Assembly: GCA_028532855.1 (NCBI GenBank)
Contig: JAQQAL010000017.1
Coordinates: 108,166 to 172,165, forward strand
From: Candidatus Thalassospirochaeta sargassi
GTDB taxonomy: Bacteria > Spirochaetota > Spirochaetia > UBA9216
Reading direction: 5' to 3'
Length of the DNA: 64,000 bases
The notes under the pieces are model-generated. The model was not told where the DNA came from and ran no database searches. It saw only the letters and a program-made list of their open reading frames with translations. This document shows positions 34,172 through 43,174 of the stretch, one piece after another. A program made the position numbers and the translations under genes. The first letter of the stretch is position 1. Each line of letters starts with the position of its first letter.

Positions 34172-34620
34172 ATCAGTTTATAGAATTTCATCTCAGCCGC
34201 AATCTTTTTTCGATACGGAATTACACTGTATATACCATAAAGACATGAGAAAAAGGCGCCATATAGATAAAAAGTCTGTACAGGGAAAAAATAGGCAATA
34301 TCTGATGCAATACAGGAAATAAACACCGAAAACATTAAAAGGGACTGAAGCCGCTGATACCCGTCAAGTTTCGCAATTCCGGTTTTTGCTGCATTCCTCT
34401 GAAAACTTGATCGCAGAAATATAGGAACACCGACACCTGAGAACAGCGCGATCACAAACATGAAATAACCCCAGGTTTTTGTGCTGAACAGAGGCGGTTT
34501 TATTGCAACAGCGGTATAATGGAACACAACATCACCGAGAAATAAAAAAGCCGCGACGGCAATATAAAGTACAAACCTCTTCTTCAGGATACCGATAGTT
34601 TGATCAAGAATAGAACTCAT
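34168..34620 (-). CDS. Four-helix membrane protein, first gene of the ArsA-like operon
   Basis: 150 residues, not recognised. Predicted membrane segments lie at about residues 15-35 (FVLYIAVAAFLFLGDVVFHY), 50-68 (YFMFVIALFSGVGVPIFL), 92-112 (LLMFSVFISCIASDIAYFF) and 114-132 (FYLYGAFFSCLYGIYSVI). It is the promoter-proximal gene of the three-gene unit and may be the membrane partner of the ATPase. Confidence 0.75.
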   Translation of the reverse strand: MSSILDQTIGILKKRFVLYIAVAAFLFLGDVVFHYTAVAIKPPLFSTKTWGYFMFVIALFSGVGVPIFLRSSFQRNAAKTGIAKLDGYQRLQSLLMFSVFISCIASDIAYFFPVQTFYLYGAFFSCLYGIYSVIPYRKKIAAEMKFYKLI

Positions 34621-34646
34621 AATTTTCCCGTTTAATAGATTTTAAA

Positions 34647-34668
34647 TGAGGGGCTGATAAGCCCCTCA
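34647..34668 (-). terminator. Terminator after cstA
   Basis: TGAGGGGC-TTATCA-GCCCCTCA in minus-strand sense, an 8-bp stem followed by TTTAAAAT. It separates cstA from the ArsA-like operon. Confidence 0.8.
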
Positions 34669-34677
34669 GAATTTTTA

Positions 34678-36405
34678 TTATGCGGTAGCTTCTATCGCCT
34701 GGTTTTTCGAAAACCATTTTGCAAATGTCTCAATAGTCATCCATACAACAATCAGGATAACGATTGCATTTACAATGTAGAGAAGCGCATTGCCTGCGCT
34801 AATGAAGGTAACCTCATTGTAAATCAGACCCCAAAGGGTCATTACAACCATGAAGACAGCAGGAATAAGTCCCACAAGAAACTTTACCCCGCCATTCTGC
34901 TTAAGATACATTGTAATTGTCAGCAGCGCAAGACCAGCGAGGGCCTGGTTTGTTGCGCCGAAGAGAGGCCATAGTTTAAGAGCTCCCGTTCCGGTTGGGC
35001 CGGTAGCAAAAGCCAGGATACCGGCTGTGATAACTGCAACAGCAGTAGCTGTGTACTTGCCCTGAAGAAAACTTGCCTTCACATCTGAACCAAGTTCCTG
35101 GATAACATAGCGCTGAATCCTTGTAGCTGTATCAAGTGTTGTACCTGCAAAAGAAGCCACAAATACGCCCATGATTACTATACCGATAGCTTTTGGAACA
35201 CCAACAAATGAGATCATATTAGCTGCGCCTTCAACAAATGCACCGATCTTGGAACCAAGGCCTGCTGCTGCTGCCCATGATGAGTAGTGCTGAGTCCATG
35301 CAGCTGTTCCTGTCAGGACTACCCCGTCAGGACCATTATAGGCAATACCGATACCGGCTGCGACAGCAATAATTACAAGGGTGGCCAGAGCGCCTTCCAT
35401 TACCATTGAGCCGTAACCTACAAACAGAGCATCTTCTTCATAATGAACCTGCTTCGCTGATGTGCCCGAACTTACCAGTGAGTGGAAACCGGATATGGCC
35501 CCGCATGCAATTGTAATGAACAGCATCGGCCACATCGGAGGAGCGCCTTCAGGAACCATCTGCACTGCAGGAGCAACTACATTGAGAGCTCCGCCGAAAG
35601 CAGATGCAAAAACGCCTATTACCAGAAGTGCCATGGCAATCAGCAGCTGCCAGGAGTTTATAAAGTCACGCGGCTGAAGCAGGGTGGTAACCGGCAGGGT
35701 TGATGCAATGAAGGCGTAAACAAGCAGAATGATTGACCAGACCCCTGTTGCGGGAATTCCGGCGATTGCAGGCATTGAAAGAGGCAGGAAATGCCCCAGA
35801 ATTACAGTTACATACATAGCAACAACAGCTACAGTAGTTGCAATACCGACCTTTGCACCTTTCTTGTATAATGCATAACCTAGAATAATGGAAATAGGGA
35901 TCTCACACCATACAGGGAATACCGACTGCGGGTACATGTTGAAGATAATTGCAATAACAAGTCCGAATACAGCAATAACAATCCATAGCTCAAGAAGAAC
36001 AAGGATAAAAAAGATTGTTCTTGTTCGGGGGTTAATGTATTTTGCAGTAACCTCCGAAATCGATTTGCCCTGATTCCTAAGAGAAATAACGAGTGAGCCG
36101 AAATCGTGTACAGCTCCCATAACGATAGTTCCTACAAGAACCCAGATGAGGGCGGGAATCCAGCCCCAGATAATACCGATTGCAGGACCAACTATAGGAC
36201 CAGTACCGGCGATTGATGTGAAATGATGTCCGAAAATTATTCCTTTCTTGGTTGGAACATAATCAACACCATCTTCCATATCAACTGACGGGGTCGTGTT
36301 ATCATTTGAAAGATTGAAGATCTTCTTTCCAACAAAACGCCCGTAGAGTTGATACGCAACAACATAGCCAACAAAGGCTACGACCATGATTAGGATTGCA
36401 TCCAT
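34678..36405 (-). CDS. cstA: CstA-family pyruvate/peptide transporter (carbon starvation protein A)
   Basis: 575 residues with about 15 membrane segments. The family hallmark GHHFTSIAGTGPIVGPAIGIIWGWIPALIWVLVGTI-type block is present near residues 60-100, with YVPTKK just before it, and HDFGSLVISLRNQGKSI after it. Length is intermediate, closer to the shorter CstA of Gram-positive and spirochaete genomes than to the 700-residue E. coli protein. Members take up peptides or pyruvate in carbon-limited cells. ATG 36405 is preceded by GGAGGAAG; the longer frame upstream has no such site. Confidence 0.93.
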   Translation of the reverse strand: MDAILIMVVAFVGYVVAYQLYGRFVGKKIFNLSNDNTTPSVDMEDGVDYVPTKKGIIFGHHFTSIAGTGPIVGPAIGIIWGWIPALIWVLVGTIVMGAVHDFGSLVISLRNQGKSISEVTAKYINPRTRTIFFILVLLELWIVIAVFGLVIAIIFNMYPQSVFPVWCEIPISIILGYALYKKGAKVGIATTVAVVAMYVTVILGHFLPLSMPAIAGIPATGVWSIILLVYAFIASTLPVTTLLQPRDFINSWQLLIAMALLVIGVFASAFGGALNVVAPAVQMVPEGAPPMWPMLFITIACGAISGFHSLVSSGTSAKQVHYEEDALFVGYGSMVMEGALATLVIIAVAAGIGIAYNGPDGVVLTGTAAWTQHYSSWAAAAGLGSKIGAFVEGAANMISFVGVPKAIGIVIMGVFVASFAGTTLDTATRIQRYVIQELGSDVKASFLQGKYTATAVAVITAGILAFATGPTGTGALKLWPLFGATNQALAGLALLTITMYLKQNGGVKFLVGLIPAVFMVVMTLWGLIYNEVTFISAGNALLYIVNAIVILIVVWMTIETFAKWFSKNQAIEATA

Positions 36406-36440
36406 GGCAACTTCCTCCAGAAAATAAATTTGTCTATGTA

Positions 36441-36470
36441 TATTTAACACCAATTTCGGGCATATGTCAA
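36441..36470 (-). promoter_or_regulatory. Promoter of cstA
   Basis: Minus-strand TTGACA (36465-36470), 18-base spacer, TAAATA (36441-36446), ending about 36 bases before the cstA start codon. Confidence 0.55.
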
Positions 36471-36574
36471 AAACAAATATTTTTTTATAGATAAGCAAAT
36501 ATCTAATATTAGTAAAACACTCAGGTTTTCAGAGGAAAGCCGGTCAGCCTCTAAGGGTGACCCTGCCTATGGAA

Positions 36575-37866
36575 TCAGCCGTTTTCCTGTTTTCTGGCAT
36601 TAATCCAGAATGCAGCATAAAAAGCAGCTCCAATAATAAAAATGAGCAAAACACTTAATACACCATATGGACTTGCTGCCTTATCCAGAGCTGAATGAGA
36701 TATTCCCGGATTATTCCCGGCAATTATGCGTGAAGCCTGTATACCGACGAATCCGAAAAGCCACGGCCCATTATTGCTGAGAACTTTCCAAATATTTCAA
36801 AGAAACCGAAGAATTCGTTAGACCGCTTTAAATCTGGAATCATCTTTCCGAACATTGAGCGCGAAAGTGCCTGAATTCCGCCTTGACTCGTAGCAACAAG
36901 TACAGCCAGAAGCCAAAAATGCCAGGTTTCAGAAATATTGAATCCGAGAATGCATATCCCCATGTAAATAACAATACCGACTGCCAGCATTATCCGCGAC
37001 CCGAAAGACCTTGCCAGATTTCCATAAAGGATGGCAAAGGGGAAAGCCAGAATCTGTACAAGCAGAAGCGCCAGCATCATCTGCGTCGCATCAATCTGTA
37101 AGGCTGAACCATAAACCGTAGACATGTAGATAATTGTATTAACTCCATCTATATAAAAGAAATAAGCAATAATAAACAGCACCATTACCTTATTACTGAA
37201 TATCTCTTTCGCAGTTTTACCCATGTTTCTAACTGAGTCGCCTAGCATCCTCTTCGATCGTTCTATATAATTCGTCTGTTTTACATTCTTCCACATTGGT
37301 ATCGTGAATACGGCCCACCAGACACCCGTGAGGCCAAACGAAATCGCCATAGCCGGATTCACGGGGATGAGCATGTAAAGGATCAGGAAAACAACAAAAG
37401 GGATTGTAGAACCGCCTATGTATCCGAGTCCGAATCCCCAGGCGGAAACCTTGTCCATTCTCTCATGAGAGGTGATTTCCGGCAGAAATCCATCATAAAA
37501 AATATTGGCACCGGCAAAACCGAAATTGCTCAACGCATATAAGCCAAGAATAAACTGCCACTTCGGGGCAAAGGGCATTCCTGCAAGAAACACGCAGGAG
37601 GTTGCGCCGATAGCAACGAAAAAGGTAAACAGCCTCTTTTTCATATTCTTGAAATCGCCCAGGGTGCCCAGCAGCGGAGCCAGGATTGCGACCAGAAACT
37701 TTGATGCTGAAGTAACCGCTCCCCAGGTTGCCATAGCCCCTGTATTGTTTTCAAACAGCGACATAAAAAATATCGGTAAAACTGTTACCACTACAATTGA
37801 ATGAGCCGAATTTGCCCAATCATACATCATCCAGCTTTTCTCTTCTTTTGAAAATTTCTCTCTCAT
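36575..37866 (-). pseudogene. Atg22/UMF1-like MFS transporter with a frameshift near its 3' end
   Basis: Residues from ATG 37866 (AAAGGA upstream) run REKFSKEEKSWMMYDWANSAH, the start motif of the Atg22/UMF1-like MFS family, and continue through about 11 membrane segments to FFEIFGKFSAIMG. There the frame diverges at 36765-36775 and stops at 36724. Adding one base in the GGGCC run restores PWLFGFVGIQASRIIAG and then a last membrane segment (GVLSVLLIFIIGAAFYAAFW) ending at a TGA at 36575. So the gene once, or in truth, encodes about 430 residues. A sequencing error in a GC-rich run and a real frameshift cannot be distinguished here. Confidence 0.85.
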
Positions 37867-37961
37867 GATTTTTCCTTTGTAAATATTATACACACTAGTC
37901 TGAAACGGCAGGTTAAAAAAAGGTTAAAAAAACTGTATGATTACGGGAAAGGAGCCGCCTC

Positions 37962-38939
37962 ATGCCAAAGGAGAGTACCCACCTCTATCTTGCAGAAATA
38001 GCGCGAAAAGCGCTTTCAGCCTCAATCCCGGAAGCAACCGAGCTTATTGATTCCGCACCAAACCTTTTTATGACGGGCTCAGTGTCGCCGGATTCAATCT
38101 TCAATTATTCATTTGGCCCGGCACGGGAATTCTTTCGCAGCTTTAATCATTATGCACATGACTCACAGACTCATCATCTGTTGTCATTTATTCCGCGTAT
38201 TGCAGATGCCGGTATGTCACTTGCTCCCTCATTTTCATTTGCCGCAGGGGCCATATGCCATCTCTGCGCTGATGCGGTCTTTCATCCGCTGATTTTTTAT
38301 TTCACCGGTAGCGATACAATCAGACATTACACCTTCGAGTCTGAGATTGATAAAAGACTTCGTAGTATTTACCCTGAACTCCGGGAGGAGCTGCTATACA
38401 GACGCTTCAGCAATATAGAGACTAACCGGGATGAATTTGCAGACTGCATGAAAGCTCTCCATCTCCCCGAAAGTGCGGCAAAACTCGTGCCGGCTAAAGA
38501 GCTCATCTCTATGTTTCGACAACACAGCCGCAACCAATCCTTCTACGGACGAACCCTTTTTGCAGGCATTGCCCGATTGCTTAAACTTGTTTCCGGTGGA
38601 AGAAAAGACGAACTGCCCGCTCTGTTATATAAGGACGCGCCGCTTGCCACAGCAACAGAAAGCGAGTATTTTCTCAACAAGAATATCGAATATAAGAATC
38701 CATTATCCGGGGCCCGTCAAACCGCAAGCTTCAATAAACTTGAGCAGGATTTTCTGTCGTTATTCACTGAAACCATGACAAAAGTTCTACAAACATTCAC
38801 ATGCTCTAACCCCACGGCGTTATCAGAGTTCTGTCCCCGAAACCCCGAATCAGGCTTGCCGGCCCCCTATCCGCCTGTATCAGAACCGCTTCAAATGCAA
38901 TTTTTCAATTTAAAGAGTTTTCGTGAAGTTTGGGAGTAG
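37962..38939 (+). CDS. Zinc-dependent phospholipase C-like protein
   Basis: 325 residues. The N-terminus MPKESTHLYLAEIA, then LFMTGSVSPDSIFNYSFG, SFNHYAHDSQTHH and AAGAICHLCADAVFHPLIFYFTG provide the His/Asp pattern of the zinc-dependent phospholipase C / S1-P1 nuclease fold. No signal peptide is visible, so it may be cytoplasmic, unlike secreted phospholipases. The C-terminal 130 residues are not recognised. AAAGGAG lies ahead of ATG 37962. Confidence 0.8.
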   Translation: MPKESTHLYLAEIARKALSASIPEATELIDSAPNLFMTGSVSPDSIFNYSFGPAREFFRSFNHYAHDSQTHHLLSFIPRIADAGMSLAPSFSFAAGAICHLCADAVFHPLIFYFTGSDTIRHYTFESEIDKRLRSIYPELREELLYRRFSNIETNRDEFADCMKALHLPESAAKLVPAKELISMFRQHSRNQSFYGRTLFAGIARLLKLVSGGRKDELPALLYKDAPLATATESEYFLNKNIEYKNPLSGARQTASFNKLEQDFLSLFTETMTKVLQTFTCSNPTALSEFCPRNPESGLPAPYPPVSEPLQMQFFNLKSFREVWE

Positions 38940-39397
38940 TAAACTAAAAACTCGCATTGCATATTTTACGAAGCTGATTTACCTTTCTTAATACATTATA
39001 GATAGAAATAATGATATCCATAGAAAAGATTGTTTTTTATACCCCCCAGTGGCATGATGAGATGCTTGAATTCGCAATGTTACTCAGCGGTTCGGTAGAT
39101 GTTTTCATTGGATGTGCCAGCTACCGGATGCTCAGAGGGAACATTCTTTTGACAGGCTGAGATTCCTTATGGCTGAAAAAGCTCTTGCATCAAAAAACAG
39201 CAGCACCAAATCTGAGTTATTCAAGGATAAGCAAACGTGTCAGTTTCGAAATCAATTCCCCACTGCTGGATGAAGGTGCTGTGATGCTCAGCATTATAGC
39301 CTACAGCAACCAATACCTGACTCCATAATTTACAAACAACTTCCATCTCTACAATTATTGGCCACGGGCATCATTGATAACATAAACAAGTTTTTAG
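38940..39397. other. Long intergenic stretch with coding debris
   Basis: No intact gene. The first 70 and last 70 bases are AT-rich and featureless; the middle holds the decayed coding remnant described separately (39011-39328). Confidence 0.6.
39011..39328 (+). pseudogene. Decayed coding remnant, family not recognised
   Basis: Pieces in different frames read like one broken protein: 39011 onward gives MISIEKIVFYTPQWHDEML and LLSGSVDVFIGCASYRM; a second frame from about 39131 gives REHSFDRLRFLMAEKALASK; a third gives FEINSPLLDEGAVMLSIIA and NQYLTP ending with TAA at 39326. Codon use looks coding in each piece. At least two frameshifts are needed to join them. I cannot name the family. Confidence 0.5.
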
Positions 39398-39444
39398 TTG
39401 ACAGCTCCTTGTTAACATAGTAATGTTAATTGTTAACATTACTA
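39398..39444 (+). promoter_or_regulatory. Promoter with 27-bp inverted-repeat operator for the ribose-type importer
   Basis: TTGACA at 39398-39403, 17-base spacer, TAATGT at 39421-39426. Over the -10 region lies TAGTAATGTTAA (39418-39429), TTG, TTAACATTACTA (39433-39444), a perfect 12-bp inverted repeat, and an extra GTTAACAT half-site in the spacer. A repressor bound here would block the polymerase. No regulator gene is adjacent. Confidence 0.78.
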
Positions 39445-39536
39445 CAACCATGTGAATATAATTGTATTGTAATCCGGAACTAACGTGATTACGGACAGTT
39501 AATATATTTTAAATTATTTTCAAAAGGAGAACTAAC

Positions 39537-40529
39537 ATGAAAAAGGTAATCGTAGTAGCTCTTGCATTAGTCATGGCGACTGTTGCAATCGCATCCGTTA
39601 CTGCAAGTGGACAACAGGAAGGCAAAATGGTTATGGGTATATCAATTGATAACGCGTTCCCCAGCCGAATTTCAACTGTAATGGGCATTATCAGCGAAGC
39701 TGAATCAATGGGTTATGAGGTTGTTAAATACAATGCAAACGGTGATGCACAAAAGCAGAATGCTGATGTTGAAAACCTGATTAATGAAGGCGTTTCAGCC
39801 ATCCTTGTATGCGCAGTTGATATGGATACTATTGAAGTTGCCCTTATGAAAGCAAAGGCAGCAGGCATCCCTGTTGTATCCTATGACCGGGATCTTCCTG
39901 AAAGCGAATCAATCGACTGTTCAGTAGGTCCGGACTCATACTCAGACGGTCTCTACTGCGGAAAGCACTTTGCCCAGGAACTCAAAGACAAGGGTGATGT
40001 AACCGTACTTGAACTTCTCGGAGCACTTAACGATCAGAACGGCATTGAAAGAAGCCGAGGTTTTAACGATGGTCTCAAATCAGCAAGCAACGTAACAATT
40101 ATACAGGCTCCTACAGGAGCATGGCAGCTCGATATTGCACTGCAGGCTGTTCAGGATGCATACCAGGCTGATCCCGACATCGCAGGTGTTTTTGCACCGG
40201 CATGTTTCTTTGTAGCCGGTATTGAAACTGTTCTATCAGACCTTGGAAAACTCCACAAAGTCGGTGAACCCGGACACGTTGTAGTTGCCGGTATCAATGG
40301 TGAAAAAGGCGCCTGTGATTCAGTTATAGCAGGAACATGCGACGGTGTTGTTGTAATGGGTACAACAGCTACGGGCGTAACTGCAGCTCAGTTTGCAGAC
40401 AAACTCATCAGGGGGGAAAGCGTTAAACGTGATTACTACCTTGTTCCCGGAGATTTCTATACCACAGCGGAAGAGATTGAAGCAAACAAAGCCAATATAT
40501 GGGGGTATGCGGAGCTTTCTCTCGATTAA
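39537..40529 (+). CDS. Ribose-type periplasmic sugar-binding protein
   Basis: 330 residues. Signal peptide KKVIVVALALVMATVAIASVTA then SGQQEGKM; no lipobox cysteine. VENLINEGVSAILVCAVDMDTIEVAL, AGIPVVSYDRDLPES and CDSVIAGTCDGVVVMGTTATG fit the RbsB/XylF superfamily fold. It is the first gene of an importer operon with one ATPase and two permeases. AAAGGAG precedes the ATG. The ligand is not deducible; the kinase pseudogene downstream hints at a pentose or related sugar. Confidence 0.9.
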   Translation: MKKVIVVALALVMATVAIASVTASGQQEGKMVMGISIDNAFPSRISTVMGIISEAESMGYEVVKYNANGDAQKQNADVENLINEGVSAILVCAVDMDTIEVALMKAKAAGIPVVSYDRDLPESESIDCSVGPDSYSDGLYCGKHFAQELKDKGDVTVLELLGALNDQNGIERSRGFNDGLKSASNVTIIQAPTGAWQLDIALQAVQDAYQADPDIAGVFAPACFFVAGIETVLSDLGKLHKVGEPGHVVVAGINGEKGACDSVIAGTCDGVVVMGTTATGVTAAQFADKLIRGESVKRDYYLVPGDFYTTAEEIEANKANIWGYAELSLD

Positions 40530-40554
40530 GATTAAGCAAGTTTAATGCACCTTA

Positions 40555-40596
40555 GGGCGGTTCCCGCAGTCATCATACTTGCAGGAGCCGCCTTTT
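40555..40596 (+). terminator. Intercistronic hairpin after the binding-protein gene
   Basis: GGGCGGTTCC (40555-40564) pairs with GGAGCCGCC (40584-40592) around a 19-base loop, followed by TTTTAT. It lies between the binding-protein stop and the ATPase gene, as in the other importer operons of the window. Confidence 0.7.
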
Positions 40597-40639
40597 ATAG
40601 TAGATACAATTTTATAGATTCTTAAAAGAGGTAATCAGA

Positions 40640-42139
40640 ATGTTAAATGAAGGGACGGCACCCATTCTTTCAATTAAAAATCTAAAAAAAACATTCGGCC
40701 AGAAAACGGTTGTCAATGATGTATCCTTTGATGTCTTTCCGGGTGAAATTATAACCCTTGTAGGAGAGAACGGCGCAGGGAAATCGACGCTTAAAAATAT
40801 GTTGTGCGGATTGCTTGAGCCGACAGACGGTGAAATTCTCATTGACGGCAAGGCCGTTAAAAATATTATTCCCATGGAACACGGGATTTCAGCCGTTCAC
40901 CAGGAACTCAGCCTTTTTCCGAGCCTTTCGGTAGCTGCAAACATCTGTATTTCATCACTACCGGGCAGATCAATGAACGTCAATTGGAAAAAAGCTGAAC
41001 AGATAGCTAAAAAACAGCTGGATTTTCTTGGCATGGATATTGAGCCCAAAACCATCGTTGAAACCCTGGGAACAGGCAAGCAGCAGATTGTCGAAATAGG
41101 AAAAGCACTACTTCACTCAGATCGTCTGCTGATTCTTGATGAACCTACAACTTCTCTTACATCACCAGAGCGCGAAAAACTATTCTGTATAATGGACATG
41201 CTGCGCAAACAGGGTGTTGCTATAATCTTTATTTCACATTTTATGGACGAGGTCATGCGGATGGGCGATAAATATATCGTTTTACGCGACGGATTTCAGG
41301 TTGGCACAGGTTTAATAAAGGATATTGAACGGCTGAAATTGGAAGAGCTTATGGTCGGCCGCACAATCGGTGAAATGGTAATGGAGCTGGGCACACCGCA
41401 GGAGGAAGAAGCTCTCAGGGTTGAGAACCTTTCTTCGTATGATTTCGCCGATGTTTCATTTTCAGTAAAGAAGGGTGAAATCATCGGCTTATCAGGTTTA
41501 ATCGGTGCAGGACGAACCGAGGTTGTAGAAGCAATAATGGGTCTACGCCCTTCAAGCGGTAAAGTTTTTATAGATGGAAAAGACATGACTCCCGTTAAAA
41601 CACGCGAAATCCTAGATAGCAAGGTAGCTTTTGTCACTGAAGACAGGAAGGTCAGCGGTATATTTCCAAACAGATCTGTGCGGGAAAACATCTCGGCCGC
41701 CGATATCAGACGCTTTCTGGATAGAAAGATAAAGGGATTAGGATTTCCGAAAGAGGAAGAGAATACCAGAACTGTAGTCAAAGAAAGGGATATTTCAATA
41801 CCCCACATCGAATCAAAAATAACAAATCTATCTGGTGGTAATCAGCAGAAAGTTATTATCGGACGGTGGCTTGCGACACAGCCGGAAATTGTGATTCTTG
41901 ATGAACCCACAAAGGGTGTGGATATCGGTGCAAAGTCGGACATTCATGAGGCAGTTGCAGCACTTGCCCGTAAAGGCGTTGCTGTAATACTTGCATCATC
42001 TGATTTACCTGAACTCCTTCAACTGTCTCATAGGGTTCTGGTCATGAGAACCGGACATGTCGTAGGTGAATTCAAGCGGGATGAATTTGACTCGGTTAAA
42101 ATCATTTCTCTTGCGGCAAGCTCCGTGCATGAACAATAA
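40640..42139 (+). CDS. Sugar ABC importer ATPase (RbsA family, two ABC domains)
   Basis: 499 residues. First half: GENGAGKSTLKNML, LGTGKQQIVEIGKAL, LLILDEPTTSLTSPE, IFISHFMDEV. Second half: GLIGAGRTEVVEAIMG, TNLSGGNQQKVIIGRWLA and VILDEPTKGVDIGAK. The first signature is GTGKQQ, as is common in RbsA. It powers the two permeases encoded next. AGAGG lies ahead of ATG 40640. Confidence 0.93.
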   Translation: MLNEGTAPILSIKNLKKTFGQKTVVNDVSFDVFPGEIITLVGENGAGKSTLKNMLCGLLEPTDGEILIDGKAVKNIIPMEHGISAVHQELSLFPSLSVAANICISSLPGRSMNVNWKKAEQIAKKQLDFLGMDIEPKTIVETLGTGKQQIVEIGKALLHSDRLLILDEPTTSLTSPEREKLFCIMDMLRKQGVAIIFISHFMDEVMRMGDKYIVLRDGFQVGTGLIKDIERLKLEELMVGRTIGEMVMELGTPQEEEALRVENLSSYDFADVSFSVKKGEIIGLSGLIGAGRTEVVEAIMGLRPSSGKVFIDGKDMTPVKTREILDSKVAFVTEDRKVSGIFPNRSVRENISAADIRRFLDRKIKGLGFPKEEENTRTVVKERDISIPHIESKITNLSGGNQQKVIIGRWLATQPEIVILDEPTKGVDIGAKSDIHEAVAALARKGVAVILASSDLPELLQLSHRVLVMRTGHVVGEFKRDEFDSVKIISLAASSVHEQ

Positions 42140-42151
42140 AAGAGGTAAGCT

Positions 42152-43162
42152 ATGCTTAAAATAAAGGAATATCTTTCATCCAAACTGTGGCTATCAGTAG
42201 TTATCGCTATTATAGTTTTATGTGTTGTGTTCTCATTTCTATCTCCGGCATTTTTGCAGTGGAGCAACTTCCAGGCCGTTCTGGTCCAGGCTTCCATCAC
42301 GGGGGTTATGGCCGTCGGTTTAACCTTCGTAATAATGACGAGCGGAATCGACATTTCGATTGGTGCTATTCTGCTTCTTTCGGCAACAATATTCGCTTAC
42401 ACGGTGAATGGAACAGGTTCGTTCATGACAGCATTCATCGCAGCAATAGCAACCGCAACTGCAGCCGGTATTATAAACGGGCTTCTTGTTTATTATTTCA
42501 AGATGGCCCCTATGATTACAACCCTTGCAACATATAATATATTTAATGGAATAGCCCTTCATATCAGCAAGACGGAAAATGTGCCTATAGACAGATGCTT
42601 CACATTCCTGGGCAACGGTAGAATTTTCGACGTACCGATTCCACTGTTGATTCTCTTTGCAGCAGTTCTTATAGGAGCCTACCTTCAGACTAGAACGCGG
42701 TTCGGAACCTTTGTTCGTGCAGTCGGGAACTCACTTGATTCAGCCGCTGAGAGCAACCTGCCCACAAGACGAATAATCATTACAGCCTACCTGCTGGCGG
42801 GCCTAACCGCCGGTCTGGCCGGTGTGATGCTGATATCGAGAACGGCCGGACTGCAAAACTCATTAGGCGTGGGAACGGAGTTCACATGTATCGCAGCGGT
42901 AGTCCTCGGCGGTACGGCGCTTTCCGGAGGTTCAGGCTCGGTAGTGGGGAGTGTTTTCGGCGCGGTATTCCTTGTGCTCATCAACAACGGGCTCAATCTG
43001 ATGCAGGCGTCGCCCTTTATCTATGATGCGGTACGCGGCGTTGTTCTGCTGGCTGCCGTAAGCGTCGACAGGATGTCTACCGCCCGACAGGCGAAGACTC
43101 TTCTTGAACAGAAGGCCATACGCATCGGTAGTACAATGGTGCGACAGTCGTCATCATTATAA
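42152..43162 (+). CDS. Ribose-type ABC importer permease, first subunit
   Basis: 336 residues with about nine membrane segments. TSGIDISIGAILLLSATIFAY and AAVVLGGTALSGGSGSVVGSVFGAVFLVLINNG are the conserved RbsC-family segments. AGAGG is ahead of the ATG and the gene starts twelve bases after the ATPase stop. Confidence 0.91.
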   Translation: MLKIKEYLSSKLWLSVVIAIIVLCVVFSFLSPAFLQWSNFQAVLVQASITGVMAVGLTFVIMTSGIDISIGAILLLSATIFAYTVNGTGSFMTAFIAAIATATAAGIINGLLVYYFKMAPMITTLATYNIFNGIALHISKTENVPIDRCFTFLGNGRIFDVPIPLLILFAAVLIGAYLQTRTRFGTFVRAVGNSLDSAAESNLPTRRIIITAYLLAGLTAGLAGVMLISRTAGLQNSLGVGTEFTCIAAVVLGGTALSGGSGSVVGSVFGAVFLVLINNGLNLMQASPFIYDAVRGVVLLAAVSVDRMSTARQAKTLLEQKAIRIGSTMVRQSSSL

Positions 43163-43174
43163 ACGGAGACTTGT

